Of a stretch of DNA of 64,000 nucleotides, positions 9,348 through 18,011 are shown one piece after another. The position numbers and the translations under genes were made by a program. Under the pieces are notes generated by a model that made no database searches, was not told the DNA's origin, and saw nothing but the letters and a program-made list of their open reading frames with translations. The stretch's first letter is position 1. Every line of letters starts with the position of its first letter. The stretch lies in assembly GCA_035530615.1 (NCBI GenBank), contig DATKUL010000003.1:62001-126000 (forward strand), given 5' to 3'. The DNA is from Candidatus Paceibacterota bacterium (GTDB taxonomy: Bacteria > Actinomycetota > Actinomycetes > Nanopelagicales > Nanopelagicaceae).

Positions 9348-11795
9348 ATGGTTATGTCTGTCCTTCCGCAAAGAGCAAAAATTGTCATTATTGGTGGAGG
9401 AGTCGGCGGCACATCCGTTGCTTATCACCTGGCCGAGTTGGGTGAAAAAGATGTGATTTTGCTGGATCGCAGCGACCTCACCAGCGGATCGACCTTTCAC
9501 TCTGCTGGATTGGTAGGCCAGTTGAGAGCCGATCCGACGCTTACCAAAATGAATATGCACTCGGTGGATCTGTACCGGAAACTTGAGGGCACTGATACAC
9601 CGCCCGGCTGGAAAGAGTGTGGCAGTATCAAATTGGCCTCGACACCTGAACGGATGGAAGAAATTCGCAGGCAAATCGGTTGGGCGCGCACTTTTGGCCT
9701 TGATCTTAAGGAGATCTCCCCAAGGCAGGCACAAGAACTATTTCCGTTGATGGACATAGAGGGCGTTGTCGGTGCTTGTTATATGGCATCCGATGGTCAG
9801 GTTGATCCCTCTCAACTCGCGCAAGCTCTTGCTTCCGGGGCTCGCGCCAACGGAGTCCAAATCTTTACTCATACTCGGGTATTGGGAATTAAAACTGCCA
9901 ATGGACGGGTGACACACGTCGAGACTGAGAAGGGCACGATTGAGTGCGAGATCGTTGTTAATTGTGGAGGAATGTTTGCCGCTGAAATCGGGCGATTAGT
10001 TGATGTGCGGATCCCAATTGTTCCGATGAGTCACCAGTACCTCATTACCGAAAACTTTATGCCGCAAGGGGAGCCGTATCTCCCCTCGTTGCGTGATCCC
10101 GATTTGCTCATCTACTTCCGACAGGAAGTGAGTGGACTTTTGATGGGGGGATATGAGCGCAATTCAAAAGCATGGACCGCTGACTACGAACACCTTGACA
10201 ATATTCCCAGTGACTTCAACGGGCGACTTCTTCCAGAGGAGTGGGATCGCTTTGAAGAGATCGCAATAAATTCGCAGATTCGTGTTCCGAAGATGGGTGA
10301 AGTGGGTGTCAAGAATTTCATCAATGGCCCAGAAGGATTTACTCCCGATAACGAATTCTGCCTGGGTGAAACTTCCGTCGGAGGTTTCTACGTTGCTGCT
10401 GGTTTTTGCGCACACGGTATCGCTGGGGCGGGAGGAATCGGCAAAGTTGTAGCCGAGTGGATTATCGCAGGCGAGCCCACCATGGATTTGTGGCACATGG
10501 ATATCCGTCGCTTTGGTAGTTCGTACAATTCTCCGAAATTTACTCTGGAAAGAGTGACGGAGAACTACGAGGAATATTACGACATTCATTACCCTGGCGA
10601 AGAGCGCCAAAGTGCACGCCCAGCAAGGAAATCTCCGATATATGAATGGCATAAGGAGGCTGATGCAGTTTTTGGCGAGAAAGCCAGTTGGGAACGAGTG
10701 AATTATTACAGTACCAATGTGAGCGACGATTCTCTCCGACCTTATGGCTGGGCCGGTAAACATTGGTCAAGTGCGGTGCGCACTGAGCACCTGGCAACCC
10801 GCCAGAGCGCGGGGCTCTTTGATGAATCTAGTTTCGCGAAAATGAGTGTTAAAGGAAAGGATTGTTCCGAATTTCTTAATTACCTGTGCGCTAATGATGT
10901 CGTTAAAGGTGTAGGGCGCACTGTTTATACGCAAGCTCTCAATTCCCGTGGAGGAATCGAATCTGACTTTACGGTGACTCGGCTATCTGAAGATGAGTAC
11001 ATGGTCGTCACTGGTACTGCCTTTGGAGTGCATGACATGGGTTGGATGGAAAAGGTGGCAAGAGAGAAGAATTTCAAGATCTCTATCGTGGATGTCACGA
11101 GTTCATTGGCCTGTTTTGGAATTTGGGGACCGCGGGCAAGAGAAATTCTGCAGCGCCTGACTGAGTACGACATGAGCCATAAGAATTTTCCATTTATGCA
11201 TTCTCGCGAGATTGTTCTTGGTGGAGTCAAGGTTCGCGCTACTCGAATCACTTATGTAGGCGAACTTGGCTGGGAACTTTATTTGCCTACAGACAATGGC
11301 GAAGCGCTCTGGCAGCAAATAATTGAAGCAGGTAAGCAGTTTGATTTGAAAGTGTGCGGTTACCGAGCGATCGAATCTCTTAGACTTGAAAAGGGATATC
11401 GCGCATGGGGCGTTGAAATATCTACGGAGACAAATCCATGGGAAGCCGGACTTGATTTTGCGGTAGCACTGGGCAAGGAATCATTTCTTGGTAAAGAGGC
11501 GTTACTCGCAACTCAAGGTCGTATCACTAGAAAACTTGTACCGATACTTTTTGATGACATTCGACAAGTTCCACTTGGTAATGAGCCAATTCAGATTGGC
11601 GATGAAATCATCGGCCGAGTTAAAAGCGGGGGGCAGGGATACACCATCGATAAAGCGATTGCGTATGCATATCTGCCCATTAAACACTCAGATGTCGGGA
11701 CTGTTCTTCAGGTGGAGTTCTTCGGTCAATGGCGCGAAGGTGTGGTGGCGGCTGAGCCGCTCTTTGATCCGACCAACTCGCGGATCCGTTCCTAA
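9348..11795 (+). CDS. FAD-dependent dimethylglycine/sarcosine dehydrogenase-like protein with GcvT domain
   Basis: An 815-aa two-part enzyme. The N-terminal DAO-type FAD domain has the dinucleotide-binding motif IIGGGVGGTSVAYHLAELG, and SGSTFHSAGL carries the His that binds FAD covalently in dimethylglycine dehydrogenases. The second half is a GcvT-like folate-binding domain (SFAKMSVKGKDCSEFLNYL, FTVTRLSEDEYMVVT, YVGELGWELYLP) ending with the GCV_T C-terminal barrel. The family oxidatively demethylates N-methylated glycines, passing the C1 unit to tetrahydrofolate. ATG at 9348 or 9354 is preferred to the TTG/GTG candidates upstream, since the N-terminal beta strand begins directly after. The exact substrate is inferred. 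Confidence 0.88.
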   Translation: MVMSVLPQRAKIVIIGGGVGGTSVAYHLAELGEKDVILLDRSDLTSGSTFHSAGLVGQLRADPTLTKMNMHSVDLYRKLEGTDTPPGWKECGSIKLASTPERMEEIRRQIGWARTFGLDLKEISPRQAQELFPLMDIEGVVGACYMASDGQVDPSQLAQALASGARANGVQIFTHTRVLGIKTANGRVTHVETEKGTIECEIVVNCGGMFAAEIGRLVDVRIPIVPMSHQYLITENFMPQGEPYLPSLRDPDLLIYFRQEVSGLLMGGYERNSKAWTADYEHLDNIPSDFNGRLLPEEWDRFEEIAINSQIRVPKMGEVGVKNFINGPEGFTPDNEFCLGETSVGGFYVAAGFCAHGIAGAGGIGKVVAEWIIAGEPTMDLWHMDIRRFGSSYNSPKFTLERVTENYEEYYDIHYPGEERQSARPARKSPIYEWHKEADAVFGEKASWERVNYYSTNVSDDSLRPYGWAGKHWSSAVRTEHLATRQSAGLFDESSFAKMSVKGKDCSEFLNYLCANDVVKGVGRTVYTQALNSRGGIESDFTVTRLSEDEYMVVTGTAFGVHDMGWMEKVAREKNFKISIVDVTSSLACFGIWGPRAREILQRLTEYDMSHKNFPFMHSREIVLGGVKVRATRITYVGELGWELYLPTDNGEALWQQIIEAGKQFDLKVCGYRAIESLRLEKGYRAWGVEISTETNPWEAGLDFAVALGKESFLGKEALLATQGRITRKLVPILFDDIRQVPLGNEPIQIGDEIIGRVKSGGQGYTIDKAIAYAYLPIKHSDVGTVLQVEFFGQWREGVVAAEPLFDPTNSRIRS

Positions 11796-13240
11796 TGTTT
11801 CAGCGGAGTATTGCGGCGGCGGGAGAGTGCCTTACGGACCTGTTTACTGAGGTCTTTCGCCAAGGGTGCAACGGCCAGGCCAGCGGCGCCCAAACCTGAG
11901 AGTCAGGAGATCAGCGGGGCCTTTCCGTACGCAGTGGCAAAGGGATGCACCACCGCCAACCCAAGAACGGTCAGGGAGGCGGTGACATCGGTAGCTTCTG
12001 AGACATTCAAATTTTTCCAGTGACGTTCATGGTTGTACGCAAGGGCAGCGGCAGGATCCACTGTGAGAATACCAAGGTCGATCAGGTCGATAATGATGTA
12101 TCTGAGGTCAGATTCCAGGACCATGTTGTGCATCTGGTAGGCGATATATCCGTCATCGAAAATATTGAAGGTGCTACGTTGCCGCAATGCGGCGGCGGCA
12201 TGGATATCCGCGATACTCACGGGGATGCGGACCTCATAAAGGTCCAGCAGTAGCGCTACTAGTGCGAAGTCAAGGAACTCGTCCATCCATTCTCGGCGTA
12301 TATCCCAGCCGTTCTTCAGGTGAGCATCCAGAAGTTGCTTGATGGCGGTAACCGGAGAATGGGTGAAGGTTTTTGCTTTCTTGGTCGCACTCAACGTACC
12401 GTTTCGCATCTTTAATAAACCGATTGTCTTCGCCAGCGCGATGATCCGGTCCAGGTGAAATAGCTCCCGGGTACTGCTGGTACGGAAGACCATCTCCCCG
12501 ATCTCCCTATCGAACTGATCGCGGGTGCCGAGCAGTTCCACCAGCGCCTTGCCATCAGCCAGTTTGAGGTTGCCCATTTTGGTGAGTTTGATCCCACTTC
12601 CGATGAATTCCACAAGCGCAACCATGCGCCTTACCTGGGTCGTGGCAACTGCGGCGGCGGCTAACTCTTCCGCGGCTGCGGCGTGCAGCGGTTCATAGAT
12701 CCGGCCCACGATCCGCGGGGCCGCGGTGATAGTCGGGCCCAGAGCCCAGGCTCGCTGGATCCCCGATAGCGCATTGAAGTCATTCATCGCCTTCTTGATC
12801 CGGCGCGTGACGGTGTCCATGTCAGGCGCATCGTGCAGATCAACGTTCCTATCGTCGAAGATCCGCTTGTTCTGTCCCCAGCGACCCTTGATCTGCATTG
12901 CCTGTTCAAATTTGGGCAACAGATTCTCCGCGTGCCGGACCAGGCCTGGCGCGATCTGTCGCTGGTAGGCACCGGGAAACCCGGGTAGTCGCCGCAGCAA
13001 CTCGACCACGGCTTTACCCACAGTTGGGTAGTCGGCCGACTCGAAGGTGCCGTTGCGCGGCAGCCCCCAGAGCAAGATTTCCTCGACCTTGACCTCGTCC
13101 CAGTCGGGCAACTCGGTTGGGTAGCGCGCGGCGATGCTCAGGATCTGCTCGAGGTGGGCAACCCAAGGCTCGCTCTCGCTGCCTGCCTTGACATGCTTGA
13201 TGATTTCCTCGATAAGCCCCTGGTCGGGTATCTCTATCAC
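11792..13240 (-). pseudogene. Unrecognised GC-rich gene interrupted by an in-frame TGA
   Basis: A GTG at 13238-13240 with an upstream GAAGG opens a frame of 445 codons to TGA at 11903-11905. Past that TGA the same frame continues for another 36 sense codons (LSGLGAAGLAVAPLAKDLSK and a basic tail ending NTPLKH) to TAG at 11792-11794, overlapping the dehydrogenase stop by 4 bp. The product is soluble and largely helical. It has an Asp/Trp segment (LPDWDEVKVEEILLWGLPR), an Ala-rich stretch and a winged-helix-like LTKMGNLKLADGKALVELLG. I do not recognise the family; similar segments occur, from memory, in large actinobacterial proteins of unknown function. Base composition is clearly GC-richer than the neighbours, suggesting transfer. 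Either a recent nonsense mutation or a slightly shortened functional protein. Confidence 0.6.
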
Positions 13241-13282
13241 GTCGCCTTCTCTTGCCTGCAGGTTGAGGTTGATCAGTCTTAG

Positions 13283-13554
13283 TGTGGATACTACAAGCGG
13301 CGATCCAGTTGGGGACCGCGGGTACGTGACATTCTGCAAGTTCCACTTGGCAATGAGCCAATTTGCAGATCCGATCCTGATTCCCATACCAATATATGAG
13401 ATTGGCTAAAAAACTTTTCTTCACACCCTCTGGATAAAGGTTAAGGCTCTGACCTGGACTTTTATCTCGCAAGCGACAGATTTCCACTCTTATCCACACA
13501 CCCTCCACAGGTGAGCACACAGGGAAAGCGGGGTTATTCACCCCCTTGTCTACA
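13283..13554. promoter_or_regulatory. Cluster of DnaA-box-like sites upstream of dnaB
   Basis: The 400-bp gene-free stretch 13241-13643 holds five DnaA-box-like nonamers. TTATCCACA at 13490-13498 is a perfect box. TGTGGATAC (13283-13291) and TCTGGATAA (13429-13437) are reverse-strand 8/9 matches. TTGTCTACA (13546-13554) is 8/9 to the actinobacterial TTGTCCACA, and TTATTCACC (13534-13542) is 7/9. An A/T run (13407-13420) lies inside. This may be DnaA control of dnaB, or part of an origin or DnaA-titration site. No protein-coding gene is evident in the interval. Confidence 0.5.
13328..13370 (+). repeat. Diverged copied fragment of the 3' part of the dehydrogenase gene
   Basis: Positions 13337-13363 match 11565-11591 at 26 of 27 bases (core CCACTTGG, then T or C, then AATGAGCCAATT), with weaker similarity on both sides. 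In the proper frame it still reads QVPLGNEPI, part of the GcvT-domain C-terminus. It is in the same orientation as the parent and lies just upstream of the start of the GC-rich unrecognised gene, so that gene is flanked by the two copies. Confidence 0.75.
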
Positions 13555-13643
13555 GGTTCTCTACAGGGCCAAAGAGATATTCTCGCTTCTTGATTGCCAC
13601 ATCTCTACCGTTCGGCGTGCACCCCTTGTCAGTGGTGAATGGA

Positions 13644-15050
13644 ATGGTGGTGGATGTGAGCATTACAGAACTTCCCCAACGGTCCAATCGAGAGCAAGAG
13701 TTCGAACGCACACCTCCGCAGGATCTCATTGCAGAGCAGAGCGTGCTCGGAGGAATGCTTCTGAGTAAAGATGCGATTGCCGATGTTATTGAGATTCTCC
13801 GCGAACGCGATTTTTACAGACCTGCTCACGAGAGCATTTACGACGCGATTCTAGATTTGTACGGTCGCGGCGAACCGGCTGATGCTGTGACGGTATCGGC
13901 CGAACTCACAAAACGTGGTGAAATTGCACGCGCGGGCGGTGCACCATATTTACATACTCTGATTTCCTCAGTTCCGACGGCAGCCAATGCTGGGTATTAC
14001 GCGAAGATAGTTCGCGAGAAGGCGATTATGCGCCGCCTGGTCGAGGCTGGCACGAAGATAGTTCAGCTTGGCTATCGGGACGAAGGTGATGTGGATGATT
14101 CTGTTGACCAAGCCCAAGCAGAGGTTTATTCCGTAACCGAACGACGCACGAATGAAGATTATGTTCAGCTCAGCACTTTGCTTCCACAAGCACTCGATGA
14201 GATTGAGGCCATTTCTAAAGGGGTTGGCGCAGAAGGCGTGAAGACTGGTTTTAAAGACCTAGACACATTAACCAACGGTCTTCATCCCGGAAATATGATT
14301 GTCCTCGCCGCACGTCCCGCGGTAGGTAAGTCAACCCTCGGTCTTGATATTGCACGCTATGCATCTATTCACGGTGGTAATACTGCGGTCATCTTCTCAC
14401 TTGAAATGAGCCGTTCGGAAATCACCATGCGTATGTTGTCGGCCGAAGCACGCGTCGGACTCAACAATATTCGCGCCGGTAATTTGAGTGATGAAGAATG
14501 GTCCAGGCTGGCGCGCCGTATGGGTGAGATTTCGGCGGCTCCACTTTTTATAGATGACTCTCCCAATCTTTCTCTTATGGAGATTCGTGCCAAGGCGCGT
14601 CGCCTTAAACAGCGCCATGACTTGAAGTTGATTGTTATTGATTATTTGCAGTTGATGACGAGTGGAAAACGAGTCGAGAGTCGCCAGCAGGAAGTATCCG
14701 AATTCTCCCGCCAATTAAAGCTTCTGGCCAAGGAATTGGATGTTCCAGTGATCGCGATCTCCCAGCTCAACCGTTCTCCCGAACAGCGCTCGGACAAGAA
14801 GCCGATGCTCTCGGACCTGCGTGAATCAGGCTCTATTGAGCAGGACGCGGACGTAGTAATTCTTCTCCACCGCGATGATATGTATGACAGTCAGAATCGA
14901 TCTGGCGAAGCCGACCTCATTATCGCTAAGCACCGTAACGGACCGACTCGAACAATTACTGTATCGGCGCAACTCCACTTTGCCCGCTTCGTTGATATGC
15001 CACAAGGTTCGGGTACAACCGACTTCACGCAACAACGGGGCGGCAACTAG
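13644..15050 (+). CDS. dnaB: Replicative DNA helicase DnaB
   Basis: Hexameric 5'-3' helicase that drives the replication fork. The N-terminal domain starts at PPQDLIAEQSVLGGMLLSKDAI and reaches DFYRPAHESIYDAI. The RecA-like C-terminal domain has Walker A AARPAVGKSTLG, Walker B LKLIVIDYLQLM, H3/H4 motifs (RQQEVSEFSRQLKLLAKEL, ISQLNRSPEQR) and the arginine-finger region. About 468 aa from the ATG at 13644, a typical length, and there is no intein. In-frame GTG/TTG codons up to 13590 could extend it, and GTG 13656 could shorten it. It overlaps the convergent EamA gene by 4 bp. Confidence 0.95.
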   Translation: MVVDVSITELPQRSNREQEFERTPPQDLIAEQSVLGGMLLSKDAIADVIEILRERDFYRPAHESIYDAILDLYGRGEPADAVTVSAELTKRGEIARAGGAPYLHTLISSVPTAANAGYYAKIVREKAIMRRLVEAGTKIVQLGYRDEGDVDDSVDQAQAEVYSVTERRTNEDYVQLSTLLPQALDEIEAISKGVGAEGVKTGFKDLDTLTNGLHPGNMIVLAARPAVGKSTLGLDIARYASIHGGNTAVIFSLEMSRSEITMRMLSAEARVGLNNIRAGNLSDEEWSRLARRMGEISAAPLFIDDSPNLSLMEIRAKARRLKQRHDLKLIVIDYLQLMTSGKRVESRQQEVSEFSRQLKLLAKELDVPVIAISQLNRSPEQRSDKKPMLSDLRESGSIEQDADVVILLHRDDMYDSQNRSGEADLIIAKHRNGPTRTITVSAQLHFARFVDMPQGSGTTDFTQQRGGN

Positions 15051-15967
15051 CGCGCCTCTCGTCTCACGCGATCGGCCAGAATGATTCCGGCGATAACAAC
15101 GCTCCCACCCATAAGCTGAATTGCAGTGAAAGTTTCATTCAGCCACCACCACGCAATCACTCCTGCGATTACCGGCTCGAGCATTCCGATTACGCTACTG
15201 GTTGAGGCGGAGAGTTGCTTGAGACCGGTCAGGATCAACAAGTACGGCAGGATTGTTCCCATCACGATAATCCAGGAGATCAGGATCCATCCGGGCAGAG
15301 TGTGCTCCTTGAATGTACCGAGCAGGTTGACGTTCTTTGAAAAAATTTGGAAAGGAAAACTCCATATAGGGGTTGCAATCGCCCAGACCAGAGAAGCGAA
15401 TCCCAGTCCCCAAACGGTCAACGTGTCGGTGGAACGAGATGCTACGAGTTTCTCGCCGAGGAGAAAGTAAGCGGCCAGGGCGAAGGCATCGAGAAAGGCC
15501 GCGATGACTCCAATGCCATCTAGGGTGAGGCCCTTCCATACTTGTCCAACAAGTAGCAGCCCCGCAAAACCCAGAGCAAGGGAGAGCCACATCATTGGCG
15601 GCACAAATCTCTTTCTGATGAACCGAATATAGATCACGATCCAGATGGGTGCGGTAAATTCAATGATGAGGGCAATGCTTATTGGCATACGACCAATCGC
15701 TATGAAATAGCCGACTTGAATGAGGGCAAACCCGATAATTCCGTAAGCGGCCAACCAGGGAAGTTCACTCTTCGTTGTAAGTAGCGACCTCCAATTTCGA
15801 AATGCTACATAGACAAGCAGAACAAGAAAGGCGCCGGTGCATCGAATCTGGGTAAGGCGCCAGGCTGATAGCCCATCGGTCAGCACCAATTTAGAGACGA
15901 TGCCGTTGAAGGCGAAAGCGAACGCGCCAAGTACAAGAAATGCCTCAGCGCGGAGGGCTTTAAGCAT
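15047..15967 (-). CDS. EamA (DMT) family transporter
   Basis: A 306-aa membrane protein with about ten hydrophobic segments in two EamA repeats; each repeat ends in the pattern near a Pro-rich/Glu helix (FTAPIWIVIYIRFIRKR in the first, GMLEPVIAGVIAWWWLNE in the second). The RhaT/drug-metabolite transporter group exports or imports small metabolites; the substrate is unknown. It starts 15 bp downstream of fadE5 on the same strand, so the two may be cotranscribed. Confidence 0.85.
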   Translation of the reverse strand: MLKALRAEAFLVLGAFAFAFNGIVSKLVLTDGLSAWRLTQIRCTGAFLVLLVYVAFRNWRSLLTTKSELPWLAAYGIIGFALIQVGYFIAIGRMPISIALIIEFTAPIWIVIYIRFIRKRFVPPMMWLSLALGFAGLLLVGQVWKGLTLDGIGVIAAFLDAFALAAYFLLGEKLVASRSTDTLTVWGLGFASLVWAIATPIWSFPFQIFSKNVNLLGTFKEHTLPGWILISWIIVMGTILPYLLILTGLKQLSASTSSVIGMLEPVIAGVIAWWWLNETFTAIQLMGGSVVIAGIILADRVRREAR

Positions 15968-15981
15968 CCGCCAAGAGTACT

Positions 15982-17814
15982 TTAGAAAGCGCTCTCCGAA
16001 ATCTCCATAATTGAGTTCTCGGTTGCCTCGACAATGACACGGTCAGCCGAAATGTGTGGCAAGTAGTTGTGAACGAAAAACTTAGCAGCAGCGATCTTTC
16101 CTATATAGAAATCGCGATCTTTGGTGGACGATGGCAATTTCTCAGCGGCAATATCTGCCTGGCGCAGAAGCAACCACGCCGTAATAACGTCGCCAACCGC
16201 CATGAGCGTCCGAGTTGTGTTAAGGCCCACTTTGTAGATCTCTTCTTCATTTTCAAGTGAAGCGATAGCGCGTTCAACGAGTGTCCCAATAATTGCGTTG
16301 ACGTCATCGAGTGCTTTCTGAAGGATTTCTTTCTCGGCGGAGTGCACTCCACCCGTGCGGGCAAAAGCGGCCATTTCCTTTGCTAGCAGATTGACTGCTC
16401 GTCCGTTGTCTTTGACAATCTTTCTGAAGAAGAAATCCAACCCTTGAATTGCGGTGGTTCCCTCATAAAGTGTGTCGATTTTTGCATCGCGCACGTACTG
16501 CTCAAGTGGCCAATCTTGTGTGAATCCTGATCCTCCAAATGTTTGGAGCGACTCAGTGCCGAGAAGAGTCCAGGATTTCTCACTTCCATAGCCCTTAACA
16601 ATAGGTAATAACAAGTCATTTAACGCCTCAAGATCATCGAGTTTCTCTTGACTCACACCACTTCCTTCAGCGCGGGCGAGTTTTATATGGTCTTGGATGG
16701 AGGCTGTGTAAAGGACAAGGGCGCGCATGCCCTCTGAATAGGACTTTTGAACCATCAAAGAACGGCGGATATCTGGGTGATGAATGATTGAAACACGGGG
16801 GCTTGCTTTGTCGTTTATCGCTTTCATATCTCCGCCTTGCACGCGAGTCTTCGCGTAGGCGAGCGCTTGTTGATAACCGGCAGAGAGTGTGGCAATTGCC
16901 TTTGTACCAACCATCATTCGCGCGAATTCAATAATCTTGAACATTTGAGCGATGCCATCGTGTACTTCACCAAGGAGATAGCCAACAGCGGGTTCATTCT
17001 CGCCAAGATTCATTTCGCAGGTTGAAGAGACATTAAGTCCCATTTTGTGCTCGACTTTGGTCGCATAAACTCCATTGCGTTTGCCAAGTGCACCTGTTTC
17101 GAGATCAAAGATGAATTTCGGAACGAGGAAAAGGCTAAGTCCCTTCGTTCCAGGTCCGCCACCTTCACGACGTGCAAGCACAAAGTGAACAATATTTTCG
17201 TTAAGGTCACTATCACCTGATGTGATGAACCGTTTTGTTCCTGTGATGTGCCACGTTCCATCGCTCTGTTGCGCAGCTTTGCTCCGTCCAACTCCGACGT
17301 CGCTACCTGCATCGGGTTCGGTGAGCATCATGCTCGCACCCCAGTCGCGATCAACCATCAATTTTGCAATCTTTTTCTGCTCAGCAGTGCCGAGGTAGTA
17401 CGCGACATTTGCAAATGACATCCCGGAGGCATAAATATGTATTGCAGGGTTCGAACCAAGAACCATTTCGGCAATCGCCCAACGCAAGGAAGAAGGAATG
17501 GCGGTGCCACCAAGTTCGACTGGTGCATCAATGCGCCACCACTCGCCATCCATGTATGCGCGGTATGATTTTTTAAATGATTCGGGTAATTTCACATCAC
17601 CAGTTGCTGGATTGAAATCAACTCCAGCGCGATCTCCTTCAACGAAAGAAGCGGCGAGATCATTCTCTGCAAGACGTTTCACCTCTTCGAGCATGCCCAT
17701 TACAGTTTCGCGATCAAGATCCTTGAAAATTGACGTGCCAAGAATTTTCTCCCTCTCCAAGAGGTCGAAGAGGCAGAATTCAATATCTCGTAAGTTGGCG
17801 AGGTAATGACCCAT
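15982..17814 (-). CDS. Acyl-CoA dehydrogenase, FadE5 type
   Basis: About 610 aa, matching mycobacterial FadE5 in length and in many signature stretches: MGHYLANLRDIEFCLFDLLE, AASFVEGDRAGVDFNP, LPESFKKSYRAYMDGEWW, LTEPDAGSDVG, GTKRFITSGD and IAQMFKIIEFARMMVGTKAI. It catalyses the first dehydrogenation of fatty-acyl-CoA beta-oxidation with FAD; FadE5 accepts a broad range of chain lengths. The ATG at 17814 is preferred over 17862 because AAGGAG precedes it and homologues begin MGHY. The C-terminal extra helical region after residue 450 is normal for this subgroup. Confidence 0.9.
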   Translation of the reverse strand: MGHYLANLRDIEFCLFDLLEREKILGTSIFKDLDRETVMGMLEEVKRLAENDLAASFVEGDRAGVDFNPATGDVKLPESFKKSYRAYMDGEWWRIDAPVELGGTAIPSSLRWAIAEMVLGSNPAIHIYASGMSFANVAYYLGTAEQKKIAKLMVDRDWGASMMLTEPDAGSDVGVGRSKAAQQSDGTWHITGTKRFITSGDSDLNENIVHFVLARREGGGPGTKGLSLFLVPKFIFDLETGALGKRNGVYATKVEHKMGLNVSSTCEMNLGENEPAVGYLLGEVHDGIAQMFKIIEFARMMVGTKAIATLSAGYQQALAYAKTRVQGGDMKAINDKASPRVSIIHHPDIRRSLMVQKSYSEGMRALVLYTASIQDHIKLARAEGSGVSQEKLDDLEALNDLLLPIVKGYGSEKSWTLLGTESLQTFGGSGFTQDWPLEQYVRDAKIDTLYEGTTAIQGLDFFFRKIVKDNGRAVNLLAKEMAAFARTGGVHSAEKEILQKALDDVNAIIGTLVERAIASLENEEEIYKVGLNTTRTLMAVGDVITAWLLLRQADIAAEKLPSSTKDRDFYIGKIAAAKFFVHNYLPHISADRVIVEATENSIMEISESAF

Positions 17815-17963
17815 ATTCGCACTCTCCTTCTTGATGGCCCCTTTAACCCGAAAAGAGCCCATTCGGGAGCCTTTTCAGATAGAAGATAAGGATGCTACTG
17901 GTGAGTAACTTATGCAAGTAGCCGAGGGATCGGAGTCTTTCTTACAAATTCATATAACTTTCC

Positions 17964-18005
17964 GTAAAGTTACTCTTTACTGATTGCCTAGTTCGTGGTT
18001 ATGCT
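17964..18005 (+). promoter_or_regulatory. pilB promoter with operator-like palindrome
   Basis: TTTACT (17976-17981), an 18-bp spacer and TATGCT (18000-18005) make a plausible promoter ending six bases before the GTG of pilB, so the mRNA is probably leaderless. GTAAAG-TTACT-CTTTAC (17964-17980) is a perfect inverted repeat covering the -35 region, a likely regulator site. The same hexamers recur at the pilin promoter. Confidence 0.5.
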
Positions 18006-18011
18006 CCAAGC

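Noticed and set aside
11903-13387. Possible transposase (insertion sequence) reading of the GC-rich ORF
   Set aside because: No DDE motif, no terminal inverted repeats and no target duplication beyond the dehydrogenase fragment; the sequence does not resemble a transposase family.
13241-13387. N-terminal extension of the GC-rich ORF up to 13387
   Set aside because: The extra codons are the antisense of the copied dehydrogenase fragment and of the non-coding DNA beside it; the GTG at 13240 has a proper ribosome-binding site.
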